A stretch of 19,548 nt of DNA. It comes from an uncultured Lachnospiraceae bacterium (lineage in GTDB: Bacteria; Bacillota; Clostridia; Lachnospirales; Lachnospiraceae). How positions within the stretch are numbered: the stretch's first letter is position 1; each line of letters starts with the position of its first letter. Of this stretch, positions 7,231-15,126 are shown in pieces. Made by a program: the position numbers and the translations under genes. Location of the stretch: NCBI GenBank assembly GCA_937915975.1, contig CALGGL010000094.1, positions 1 through 19,548 on the forward strand. Direction: 5' to 3'. The notes beneath the pieces were generated by a model, which worked only from the letters and a program-made list of their open reading frames with translations, had not been told where the DNA came from and did not search any database.

Positions 7231-8409
7231 TTATTGGCTAACGGTTATCTCTCCGGCTTTCTTAAGCACGGTCTTGGTAATCACAGGGCCAAGAAGCTCA
7301 TATATAACAACGCCGCATAAAACTATGGTTTTTATCTTGCCTCCATACTCAGGCAGCGTAGATGCCGCCGATGATGCAAGACCGATTGCAACACCCTCCT
7401 GAGGGATAAGTGTAAGTCCAAGCCACTTGACAACAGGCTTAGGCGCCTTGGTAATCCTTGCTCCAAAGGATGCTCCTAAAGCTTTTCCGATAACACGACC
7501 GATAACGTAGATTGAGCCAACAGCACCGACTGTCGCTATAACCGTAACATCAAGCGATGCACCCGAGATGATGAAAAACATCATATATATAGGCGGGGTA
7601 ATTCTATCCACGGGCTCGTAAATCTTATCGGAAAATTTGGACAGATTTACAAAGGTTGCGGAGAGCATCATGCACGCCAAAAGAGATGAGAAGCCAACCT
7701 CGTCCGAAATTCCCAAACACACAAAAATCATCATTATGGTGACCGCAAGTCTGTTACCCCTTCCGGTATACAATTTTACCAGAAACGTCATAATTATACC
7801 GAGTATAATACCAAATGCTATACCGCCAAGAAGCTCTATACAAGGCTCAAGCATAAGCCTTGTAAACGATACCTTTCCGTGTGCCATAATAACATTGGCA
7901 ACCGCCATTGATATACCAAATGCCATAAGCGCTACCGCATCATCTAAAGCAACAACCGGTAATAGTGTCTGAGTAACCGGGCCTTTTGCTTTATACTGCT
8001 TAACTATCATAAGAGTTGATGCCGCTGCCGTTGCAGAGGCTATGGCTCCCATAGCAAGTGCAAATGTAACATCAAATCCGCATACAAGCATAATAGTATC
8101 TACAACAACTACTGCTCCGAGTCCTTCCGTTATGCCGATTACAATAGGTGCTTTTCCGATTTTCTTCAAGAATTTAATCTTAAACTCCGCACCTATGGAA
8201 AATGCTATAAACCCTAGTGCCACCTCCGAGATAATCGAAACACTGTTAAGAAAATCCTGTGACAAAAGCTTAAAGCAGTTAGGTCCGATTAAAAGACCTA
8301 TCACCAGATAACCGGTAACATTCGGAAGCTTAAGTTTTTTAACAATCTTTCCGGCTATAAGAGCAGCCAAAAGCATTATAGCCAGATTCGTAAGAGTATT
8401 AAGTCCCAT
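7231..8409 (-). CDS. CPA2-type cation/proton antiporter (Kef-like membrane domain)
   Basis: Predicted monovalent cation (Na+ or K+)/H+ antiporter of the inner membrane. The 392 residues are almost wholly membrane helices, about 11-13, with family hallmarks: LKLPNVTGYLVIGLLIGP near the N-terminus, the GAIASATAAASTL discontinuous-helix segment around 121-133, and the ion-binding pair in ALDDAVAL (D156, D157). The conserved PQEGVAIGLA segment follows late in the chain. Unlike KefB/KefC it has no C-terminal RCK (TrkA-N) regulatory domain. The upstream PII-like gene ends TAA one base before this ATG (TAAGATG), implying translational coupling; upstream TTG (8421) and GTG (8418) starts are also possible, with GAGGG better spaced for GTG. 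Ion specificity cannot be read from sequence. Confidence 0.85.
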   Translation of the reverse strand: MGLNTLTNLAIMLLAALIAGKIVKKLKLPNVTGYLVIGLLIGPNCFKLLSQDFLNSVSIISEVALGFIAFSIGAEFKIKFLKKIGKAPIVIGITEGLGAVVVVDTIMLVCGFDVTFALAMGAIASATAAASTLMIVKQYKAKGPVTQTLLPVVALDDAVALMAFGISMAVANVIMAHGKVSFTRLMLEPCIELLGGIAFGIILGIIMTFLVKLYTGRGNRLAVTIMMIFVCLGISDEVGFSSLLACMMLSATFVNLSKFSDKIYEPVDRITPPIYMMFFIISGASLDVTVIATVGAVGSIYVIGRVIGKALGASFGARITKAPKPVVKWLGLTLIPQEGVAIGLASSAASTLPEYGGKIKTIVLCGVVIYELLGPVITKTVLKKAGEITVSQ

Positions 8410-8410
8410 C

Positions 8411-8749
8411 TTATGCACCAAGTCCCTCTACAAATAATACAGGCACAGCAAACATAATTCCTGTGTTAGGCTCATCAAGACCTACAACATCTCTGATTAT
8501 CTTTCTTGCCTTTTCAAGCTCTTCATCGCTCATAACAAAAAGCATAGTCTTAACGGTTTCGTTTTCATCATCATCCGCAAGAATAGCCTTAAGCATACTG
8601 AACATAGGAAGGTCGTCCATCTTCTCGATTATACTTGCCATACCGACGCCATCAAGGATTGTACCGCCGTGTACACCGTTTTCAGCAAGCTCCTTGCAAA
8701 GCTCATTAACCAAATTAGCTTTCTTTAAAATAACAAATAAAAGATTCAT
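8411..8749 (-). CDS. PII-like signalling protein
   Basis: Small cytoplasmic regulator of the PII superfamily, which bind nucleotides as trimers and usually control transporters or enzymes. The 112 residues show the ferredoxin-like pattern: strand LLFVILKKA (3-11), helix NLVNELCKELAENG, strand GGTILDGVGMA (28-38), a T-loop-like stretch (about 39-60, rich in acidic residues), strand VKTMLFVM (66-73), helix DEELEKARKIIRDVVG, and a C-terminal TGIMFAVPV (96-104) like the PII GKIFVLPV strand. The canonical PII T-loop sequence and its uridylylation tyrosine are not seen, so ordinary GlnB function is unlikely. AAGGGGGA precedes the ATG. Its position one base before the antiporter gene suggests it regulates that transporter. 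Confidence 0.75.
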   Translation of the reverse strand: MNLLFVILKKANLVNELCKELAENGVHGGTILDGVGMASIIEKMDDLPMFSMLKAILADDDENETVKTMLFVMSDEELEKARKIIRDVVGLDEPNTGIMFAVPVLFVEGLGA

Positions 8750-8760
8750 AGCTTCCCCCT

Positions 8761-9408
8761 TTATATCAATTCACAAATTTGTCTGATATTTTCATATACC
8801 TGTTTTGCATATTTTTCTGTGACTTCGTTTGGCTTAATCAGGTCGATTACCATAACGGGATACATACCCGCACGTCCCGCCGATACGATTCCGTTTATGG
8901 AATCCTCAACTGCAATTGCCTTTGACGGTTCAACACCAAGTGCAGCACATGCCTTTAAATAAATATCCGGATCAGGTTTACTGTGTTCAACCATATCACC
9001 ATAAATAAATATATCAAAATATTTATTCATATCGTTTGCATTAAGATATTTTTTAGCACGGGAACTCTGTGTGGATGTGGCAAGTGCGGTTTTAATATTT
9101 TTTTCTTTCAGATATTCAAGAGTTTCTACTGCTCCGTCCTTAAACTCCACACCGTTTTCAACGACATATGCTTCAAAGTTTTCCATCACCCTGTCACGAA
9201 ATTCCAGGTACTCTATACCTCGACCCACAACAGACTCAAACCGCGGTTTGTTATCATACTTGGTTCCGCCCGCTACTATTTCACATGCCTTAATCATTAT
9301 GTCGGAGGGCACACCTCTTTTTTCGCCCTCTTCCATATAAAATCTTCTGTACAGCTTTTCCGTATCAAAGATTACTCCGTCCATATCAAAAACTACTGCT
9401 TCAAACAT
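8761..9408 (-). CDS. HAD-family hydrolase, beta-phosphoglucomutase-like
   Basis: Haloacid dehalogenase superfamily phosphatase or phosphomutase, cytoplasmic, 215 residues. Motif I is DMDGVIFDTE with nucleophile D8 and acid/base D10; a helical cap follows (about 17-85); motif II is ATST (110-113); motif III is K144 in SKPDPDIY; motif IV is EDS (168-170) in the typical VEDSINGIVSAGRAGM. The DGVIFDTE and SKPDPDIY signatures match the beta-phosphoglucomutase/phosphatase subfamily, but these enzymes are often broad, and substrate cannot be assigned. GGAG lies 8 bases before the ATG. A strong hairpin ends 17 bases upstream, and the PII-like gene follows after 11 bases. Confidence 0.88.
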   Translation of the reverse strand: MFEAVVFDMDGVIFDTEKLYRRFYMEEGEKRGVPSDIMIKACEIVAGGTKYDNKPRFESVVGRGIEYLEFRDRVMENFEAYVVENGVEFKDGAVETLEYLKEKNIKTALATSTQSSRAKKYLNANDMNKYFDIFIYGDMVEHSKPDPDIYLKACAALGVEPSKAIAVEDSINGIVSAGRAGMYPVMVIDLIKPNEVTEKYAKQVYENIRQICELI

Positions 9409-9425
9409 ATTTCTTTCTCCACATC

Positions 9426-9461
9426 AAATCGGAGAATTAAGTTTCCTTAATTCTCCGATTT
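9426..9461 (-). terminator. Perfect 16-bp hairpin after the Ig-protein gene
   Basis: Arms 9426-9441 and 9446-9461 are perfectly complementary (AAATCGGAGAATTAAG and its partner) with a 4-base loop that reads GAAA in the minus-strand RNA. It lies 28 bases past the stop of the Ig-like gene. Only three U residues follow the stem, so termination may be partial, or the stem may be a processing barrier. The next gene starts only 17 bases later, with no room for a promoter after the hairpin. Confidence 0.65.
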
Positions 9462-9489
9462 AGTTAACTTATAAATTTAAAATTTCATT

Positions 9490-12400
9490 TTATTCATTAT
9501 CCTTTTTTCTCTTAAGCAGGATGAATATAAATCCTCCTTCCGCAAGTACGGCTGCAACAACTATAGCCCACATCCACCAGTGGCTTGCTGCTTTTTCCAC
9601 AGCATTTGTTACCACTGTGGCAACACTCTCCTCACCGAAGGTGAATGTTATGGTCTGCTCAGCTTCATTTCCCGCTTCATCATAAGCCTTCATATAAAGC
9701 TCATACTCGCCCTTGTCAGTTACATTCAATGTTGCAACATTATTTTTAACGGTTATTTCACTGTCATTCAACTTAACCGTATCAAGCGTATCCTCATCCA
9801 ACTGAAGAGAAACCTCTATGCTGTACGAATCATTTCTAATCTCTCCGTCTTCAACACCTGTTACTATGAAAATCGGCTCCTTAGTATCAAGTATAAAGGT
9901 TACACTCTTCTCGCTTGTATGACCAAGCTCATCCTCAGCAGTTATAAGAAGCGTATATGAACCATCCTCAATATCAGATATTCCGTCGTACTCACTACCG
10001 TTTAAGTACATACGCACATCGCATACCGTAAGATCCGATACAAGCTCGTCAAGATCCAAATCAAGATCTACATCTTCAAATGTCTTGGCATTGAATGTCT
10101 TATTGTCAAACATTGATAAATCGCCTATTACAGGATCAGATGTATCAATCGTAAAATGTACGCTACTGGTTGAGGTATTTCCCGCAATATCAGTTGATGC
10201 TATGGTAATGTCGTAAATTCCTTCTTCCGTAAATGTATCATTTATAGTTGTCGGATTGGCGGTTGAAGCAAATGGTGAAAAGCTTACCGGCGTCTTCTTA
10301 CCTGTTGCATCTGTTCTTGTTCCTGTTGCGGAAACCGTCTTGTTGGCATAGAATTCATCAGATATAGTTGCGGATATACTTACAGCTCCATCTGTTGAAT
10401 CATAATTCTTAACACCTGAAAGTATAATCTCAGGCTTATTTCTGTCAACGGTTATCCTCTGACTGGCAGTTGCAGTATGACCTACTCTGTCCTCTGCATT
10501 GAACTCAAACCTGTAAATACCCGTATCGGACAATAACTCCGAAAGTGAGTATGAACGCTGTGTAGGTGTAATAGTAAGTGTCTTATAAAGTGTTTCATCG
10601 ACACCGTCACCTGCCTTGCGGTAAATCTCTACAGTTCCCTTTGCATCAGCCCAAAATGCCTCGTTGATGTTAAAGCTTATTGAGGCAGCACTTGCAGATG
10701 TGCCTCCGTTTGCACCCGTTATGGTAAGCTGAGGTGCCGTTGTATCAACTCTGAAGCTTATGGTTCTTGTAGGTCCCTGATTGTTTGCCCTATCAATCGC
10801 AAATATATTTACAACATAATCGGCTTCATCAGAGAATGTAAATGTCCTCTCACTTGTCGGAACGAATTCCGAGGTTGTGGTTGCCTGATCAGGTACGGTC
10901 TTTATAATCTGAACTCTTAAGTCTCCTGCATCTACATTAGTATCTGTTATAGAAGCGGTAAGTGTTAAAGGACCTGTAAGATAGAGTGTTCCTCTGCTCT
11001 CTGTATAAGCCTGGCCTCCGTTTACAAGCAACGAAACCGTAGGTACTGTCTTATCGATTACAAATGAAACCTGCTTTGCCTCTGCAGCAAGGCCTGCCTT
11101 ATCATTACCTGTAATTCTTACATTATGTAAGCCTTCTGCTGAAGCAGTGTAATCAGCGTAGTAAAAATCATTTCCCGTTTTCCACTCTACGCTCACCGCC
11201 GAACCGTTATCGGTAATTGACATAGCAAGCGGATCAAAGTTTACATCAGTACACGTAAGTCTTACGGTAACATTTGAATTATAATATTCGTTATTTTTTC
11301 CCGAAGCTCCATCTATTATGCTTGCACCTACAACAGGAACGGTATTATCTACAACAAATGTTGTGGTAGCAACATTTGAGCCTCTGTCCGACTTATCCTT
11401 TGCGGATATGCTTACTGTGTACTTGCCATCCTTAAGTTCTTTACTTCCAAGAACCTGCTGTAAGGTGTGGCTTATGCCTTCTTCGGTTGCATCCTTCTCA
11501 ACCGAAACCGGATATACTGCATACGCTTTATCATTATATTTAACGGTCACCGCATAATCCTTAACAGTAAGGTTATCGGTTATAGTTGATGTAAGCTGTG
11601 GTGTACCTGCTATAACTGTTGCTCCTGATACAGCTTCACCATTTACCTTAATATCTGCTACAGTAGGATTAGTTTTGTCGACTTTAACATATATCTGATT
11701 TGTTGAAGTATCTATGGTATTATCAGCTTTATCTTTTGCATCAAATACAATCTTTGTTCCTACAAGTGATGTAGATTCAGGAACATTTATAGATTGACCA
11801 TCCTTGCTATGTGTTCCATCTATCTCAATTGCGGTTGCTGCACCACCATCTATAGTATAACTTGCATTTTCAAGTGCAGACTCTACAGCACTTTTGCCGG
11901 AAACAAGTGAGTAATTAAGCGGATATTCCTGATACCATGTATTGGAATTTAATACACCGTTATTTTCAACTACCGGCTGAGTATTGTCATAAAGTAAATC
12001 TCCAAGAGCTATACTTTTAGTCCTTCCATTTGAATCTTCAATTTTAATACTCATAACACTTAACAATTGGTTTTCTGTGCCTATAGGAAGAACAAATGAG
12101 AGTTCCCCTGTTGTATATAAGCCCGTTACATCATTATTCGAATTCCCAACATCAGTGCCGCTGTATGAATAATATATATCAGTACCTTTATATAATGTAA
12201 CATTACTTATATCGTAACCTGATGTTGCCTGTAAAGAAAATGTATAAATTCCTTTATAATTTTTATTTTCAAAATAATTTGATATATCATCTCCTGCCTC
12301 TATATCTGCAGCAATTGATGTACCATTATATTTTATTGATTTAAGATTTGCAATTATAGCAGAATCAATTTCTTTAATAGGTGTAAGTGCCTGCGATACT

Positions 12401-14214
12401 GAATTACCCGCCTTATCTTCGACGACAGCAGTAAGGGAAATCATTGAAGCTGTATTAATTGAATCAAACGGAACAGTATATACATAAAATCCTTCTCCAT
12501 CAGCCTCATTAAATGTAAAGCTTTGCTTTTCACCATTTTCATCATTAATCTTTAATGTCGAGAAATTAGTATCTGCTGCTTTGATTTTAAATCTTAAACC
12601 GTCAAATAAAACCTTATTAACTAAATAATTACCATTAGTTAGGTCTGCTTCAGTAACAGTCTGCCAAACATCTGCTCCAGCTCCAACTGCATGTCTTTGG
12701 AGAATTACTTCATTTAACACAGGATCAATTGTGTCTAATGTAAATGTATTGGTGGTATATATTGTTACAGCATTATTTCCAGCCGCATCATAAGGAAATA
12801 CATTCAAAGTATATGTTCCATCATAGGTATGACCTGATAATGCTCCACCTGCTCCTCCAGGATTTAATACATCGCTCAAATTAAACGAATAATTACATGT
12901 TCCAATTTCTACAGTTGCAATAGGAATATCAACCGCTGTTATATCTGTACTATCCTTTGTTCCGGTTACATGAAGTTTCGCAACACCTGATGTTGTATCA
13001 AATGCTACACCGCTTAATCCAACATCAGCGCTATTATTAAGTTTAACAAAGCCTCCATCGGTTCTTCCTTCAACAGCCAAAGAAGAAATAGATGGACTTT
13101 CTGTATCTACGTTAAATGTAAATGTTCCATCAGTTGAGTCATTGGTATTTTCTGCCGCATCTGTAGCAGTTACTACTATAACATTTGCTCCGTTTGAAAC
13201 ATTTGAAAGTGTATATGTACCATTATTATTATCAGTCAAAGAAGCAGCAGTTCCACCAACAGTAGCAGTAACACTTAATATAGGCGTCTCATCAGTGGTT
13301 CCACCTGATGTTACTGTAAATACTATGCTATCAGTTGTATACCATTTATCTGAATTTAAATCTTCTGTTCCAACCTTTGCAGTTATTATCGGTTTCGTTT
13401 GATCATATATGAGAGTCGAAAATTCTACATCTAATATTGGATTTGTATCAGAAATAGATGTTACCGCACTAATAACTTTATCTGTATAAGTTACGTTTTC
13501 ATCTCCTGAAAACGTATAAGTGTATCTATATGTTGTAAGACCGGACTGATTATTTGAAACAACAGCTATATTATTGTTTGTTGTCGGATCAAAATCCGTA
13601 ACAGATTGATCTAATATATTTAAGCCTGTTAATGTTCCTGTTGTCTGTACTTCAACAGTTAATGTGTCACCACTTTTATAATAACCGACATTAACATTAC
13701 CTGTAATCGGAGTCTCTCCATGCTTTACTGTCATGGTATTAACTGCATCCTGTTTTGTAATTGTAACAGGCACTCCAAGAGTTGCTGCAGTACTAGCATA
13801 AGAATACGTCCAATTAAATGAAACAAAATCATCAAATTCTATATCAATTTTATGTAGCGTTCCTTCCAAACCCGTATAACTTGAAAAATCAAAAGATGTT
13901 ATTTCTGTACCTTCTGACCCCGTTAATTCACTTCCATCCGTTTTATAACGAATCTTTTCAATAGTATTCTCTTTTTGATTAATAAAAATAGCAAACATTC
14001 TTTCGGTCTTACTACCAACCGCACCATCCGTTACTTTATTCCAATTATTACCGTTGTCATCCGAATACGCCAAAAAAGCTTCCGGATTCCCTTCTGCCTT
14101 CGCCACATACTTCTTCTCAAAATGGAAATACATAGTAGTGCCGACCATGACGACGGTAAGCAAAACTGCTATAATCTTGTAAAACAAACTTGTTTTTTTC
14201 CAAATTTCTTTCAT
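9490..14214 (-). CDS. Giant membrane-anchored surface protein with Ig-like repeats
   Basis: Predicted cell-surface protein of 1,574 residues. It starts with a basic stretch and a signal/anchor helix (about 11-31, FYKIIAVLLTVVMVGTTMY). A very long external part holds about eleven Ig-like (bacterial Big-type) modules. They are marked by linker motifs such as VDTESP, LDTIDP, VDKTNP, VDNTVP, IDKTVP, VDTTAP, VDRNKP, IDTSDP and LDTKEP, each followed by a beta-rich segment ending in a YxxxxxAxDxAGN pattern. A C-terminal helix (about 1546-1567) precedes the basic tail KRKKDNE. There is no LPXTG motif, so anchoring is by membrane helix rather than sortase. The ATG at 14214 is chosen because AAAGGAG lies 10 bases upstream and it gives a proper signal sequence; a TTG at 14259 would overlap the previous gene. 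It is the last gene of the kinase/phosphatase/FHA operon. Adhesin, stalk or envelope sensor are all possible. Confidence 0.85.
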   Translation of the reverse strand: MKEIWKKTSLFYKIIAVLLTVVMVGTTMYFHFEKKYVAKAEGNPEAFLAYSDDNGNNWNKVTDGAVGSKTERMFAIFINQKENTIEKIRYKTDGSELTGSEGTEITSFDFSSYTGLEGTLHKIDIEFDDFVSFNWTYSYASTAATLGVPVTITKQDAVNTMTVKHGETPITGNVNVGYYKSGDTLTVEVQTTGTLTGLNILDQSVTDFDPTTNNNIAVVSNNQSGLTTYRYTYTFSGDENVTYTDKVISAVTSISDTNPILDVEFSTLIYDQTKPIITAKVGTEDLNSDKWYTTDSIVFTVTSGGTTDETPILSVTATVGGTAASLTDNNNGTYTLSNVSNGANVIVVTATDAAENTNDSTDGTFTFNVDTESPSISSLAVEGRTDGGFVKLNNSADVGLSGVAFDTTSGVAKLHVTGTKDSTDITAVDIPIATVEIGTCNYSFNLSDVLNPGGAGGALSGHTYDGTYTLNVFPYDAAGNNAVTIYTTNTFTLDTIDPVLNEVILQRHAVGAGADVWQTVTEADLTNGNYLVNKVLFDGLRFKIKAADTNFSTLKINDENGEKQSFTFNEADGEGFYVYTVPFDSINTASMISLTAVVEDKAGNSVSQALTPIKEIDSAIIANLKSIKYNGTSIAADIEAGDDISNYFENKNYKGIYTFSLQATSGYDISNVTLYKGTDIYYSYSGTDVGNSNNDVTGLYTTGELSFVLPIGTENQLLSVMSIKIEDSNGRTKSIALGDLLYDNTQPVVENNGVLNSNTWYQEYPLNYSLVSGKSAVESALENASYTIDGGAATAIEIDGTHSKDGQSINVPESTSLVGTKIVFDAKDKADNTIDTSTNQIYVKVDKTNPTVADIKVNGEAVSGATVIAGTPQLTSTITDNLTVKDYAVTVKYNDKAYAVYPVSVEKDATEEGISHTLQQVLGSKELKDGKYTVSISAKDKSDRGSNVATTTFVVDNTVPVVGASIIDGASGKNNEYYNSNVTVRLTCTDVNFDPLAMSITDNGSAVSVEWKTGNDFYYADYTASAEGLHNVRITGNDKAGLAAEAKQVSFVIDKTVPTVSLLVNGGQAYTESRGTLYLTGPLTLTASITDTNVDAGDLRVQIIKTVPDQATTTSEFVPTSERTFTFSDEADYVVNIFAIDRANNQGPTRTISFRVDTTAPQLTITGANGGTSASAASISFNINEAFWADAKGTVEIYRKAGDGVDETLYKTLTITPTQRSYSLSELLSDTGIYRFEFNAEDRVGHTATASQRITVDRNKPEIILSGVKNYDSTDGAVSISATISDEFYANKTVSATGTRTDATGKKTPVSFSPFASTANPTTINDTFTEEGIYDITIASTDIAGNTSTSSVHFTIDTSDPVIGDLSMFDNKTFNAKTFEDVDLDLDLDELVSDLTVCDVRMYLNGSEYDGISDIEDGSYTLLITAEDELGHTSEKSVTFILDTKEPIFIVTGVEDGEIRNDSYSIEVSLQLDEDTLDTVKLNDSEITVKNNVATLNVTDKGEYELYMKAYDEAGNEAEQTITFTFGEESVATVVTNAVEKAASHWWMWAIVVAAVLAEGGFIFILLKRKKDNE

Positions 14215-14233
14215 CCTTGATTTTCTCCTTTCC

Positions 14234-15121
14234 CTATAAGCTTTCCTCTGTATGAACAATTACTACATCATAGATATATCTCTTATCATCTTTTGTATCC
14301 TTTATATTATCGGCTGAAAGAACTGTAGTTGCTTCTTCGTCCTTTTTGCCTGCTAATACGGTTGTTGCTTCTTCATCATCGGAAACTTTTAAGATGTCTG
14401 TTGCTTCTTCGTCCGTTGTTTCTTTTGCTCTTAGGACATCCGTTTCTTCGTCGTCGCCATCATCAGGTGCCCTTAGGACATCTGTTTCTCCGTCAGGATC
14501 GAAATCATCGTCTGCATCATCACTATCAGGTGTTCTTAGAATATCCGTCTCTCCATCAGGATCAAAGTCATCGTCTGCGCTGTCATCTGCTTTTAAGACA
14601 TCCGTTTCTCCATCAGGATTGAAATCGTCTTCTTGGCTATCAGTCTTGCCCTTCGTGCTGCCAAGGATTGTTGTTTCCTCTTCGCCCTTCGAACCGCCGA
14701 GGATTGTTGTCTCTTCCTCACCCTTTGAACCGCCTATCGAAGCTTTGTAGATGTCATCCTCATCACCGGGTCTTAGGATATCTGTTTCTCTTTCCTCAGG
14801 CATTACACGCGGTGACTTTGCATCGCTTGTGATCTTAACCGTTTCATCCTCATTTGTTGCGGAATCTCTGATTGTAATCTTGCCCGTATCCTGATTATAA
14901 TATTTTTTCTGTTCCTGTTTAAGAATCTTGCTGCTGTCACTCTTTTCGGTTCCGCCCTTTTTCTTTTGCTTTTCGGCAATCTCCTTACGGGCATTTCTAC
15001 CTGTTAAGTCGCCTATTACCTTAGGTATCTTAAATACAGCAAACAATACTACACTGACTATCAGTAAGATTATGGCGAGTGTAAGTCCGCCATAAAAGCA
15101 AATATTGTAAATGTCTTTCAT
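14234..15121 (-). CDS. Single-pass membrane protein with ten-fold threonine motif array
   Basis: No family recognised. The 295 residues begin with one membrane helix (about 8-30) followed by a basic segment (GRNARKEIAEKQKKK), which predicts that the long C-terminal part is in the cytoplasm. From about residue 110 the chain is highly acidic and repeats [E/A]-T-[D/T]-[I/V]-L ten times, with first threonines at 113, 138, 150, 173, 192, 213, 227, 241, 253 and 265 (for example ETDILR, ETTILG, ATTVLA). FHA domains bind phosphothreonine with preference at the +3 residue, here always Leu, and acidic TT-type sites are known kinase targets in actinobacterial FHA proteins. A short non-repeat tail (RYIYDVVIVHTEE) follows. 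The upstream kinase stop is 5 bases before this ATG, which has GGAGAG nearby; a GTG at 15130 is an alternative. It is probably a phosphorylatable docking scaffold (inference). Confidence 0.8.
   Translation of the reverse strand: MKDIYNICFYGGLTLAIILLIVSVVLFAVFKIPKVIGDLTGRNARKEIAEKQKKKGGTEKSDSSKILKQEQKKYYNQDTGKITIRDSATNEDETVKITSDAKSPRVMPEERETDILRPGDEDDIYKASIGGSKGEEETTILGGSKGEEETTILGSTKGKTDSQEDDFNPDGETDVLKADDSADDDFDPDGETDILRTPDSDDADDDFDPDGETDVLRAPDDGDDEETDVLRAKETTDEEATDILKVSDDEEATTVLAGKKDEEATTVLSADNIKDTKDDKRYIYDVVIVHTEESL
14471..14632 (-). repeat. Three DDFDPDGETD(V/I)L repeats in the scaffold gene
   Basis: Three 14-residue units (EDDFNPDGETDVLK, DDDFDPDGETDILR, DDDFDPDGETDVLR) start 19 and 21 codons apart. 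The DNA copies are near-identical, suggesting recent in-frame duplication. Each unit also reads as D-x-[D/N]-x-D-G, the core of several calcium-binding loops. Confidence 0.8.
14663..14734 (-). repeat. Direct tandem duplication of 36 bases in the scaffold gene
   Basis: Two adjacent 12-residue units, GGSKGEEETTIL repeated back to back, followed by the start of a third (GSTKG). Each unit contributes one ETTIL motif to the threonine array. The DNA copies have diverged at several wobble positions while the protein is unchanged. Confidence 0.8.
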
Positions 15122-15126
15122 AGCTA

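Noticed and set aside
9490..14214. Sortase-anchored adhesin
   Set aside because: No LPXTG-like motif before the C-terminal helix; the end is a simple membrane helix with a basic tail.
14214..14259. Upstream TTG start for the Ig-like protein, adding 15 residues
   Set aside because: It overlaps the previous gene, lacks its own ribosome binding site, and would put a basic extension before a normal signal sequence that starts at the ATG with AAAGGAG.
14329..14750. Open frames opposite the threonine-array gene giving Leu/His- or Ser-rich proteins
   Set aside because: Low-complexity shadows produced by the repetitive acidic codons of the real gene.
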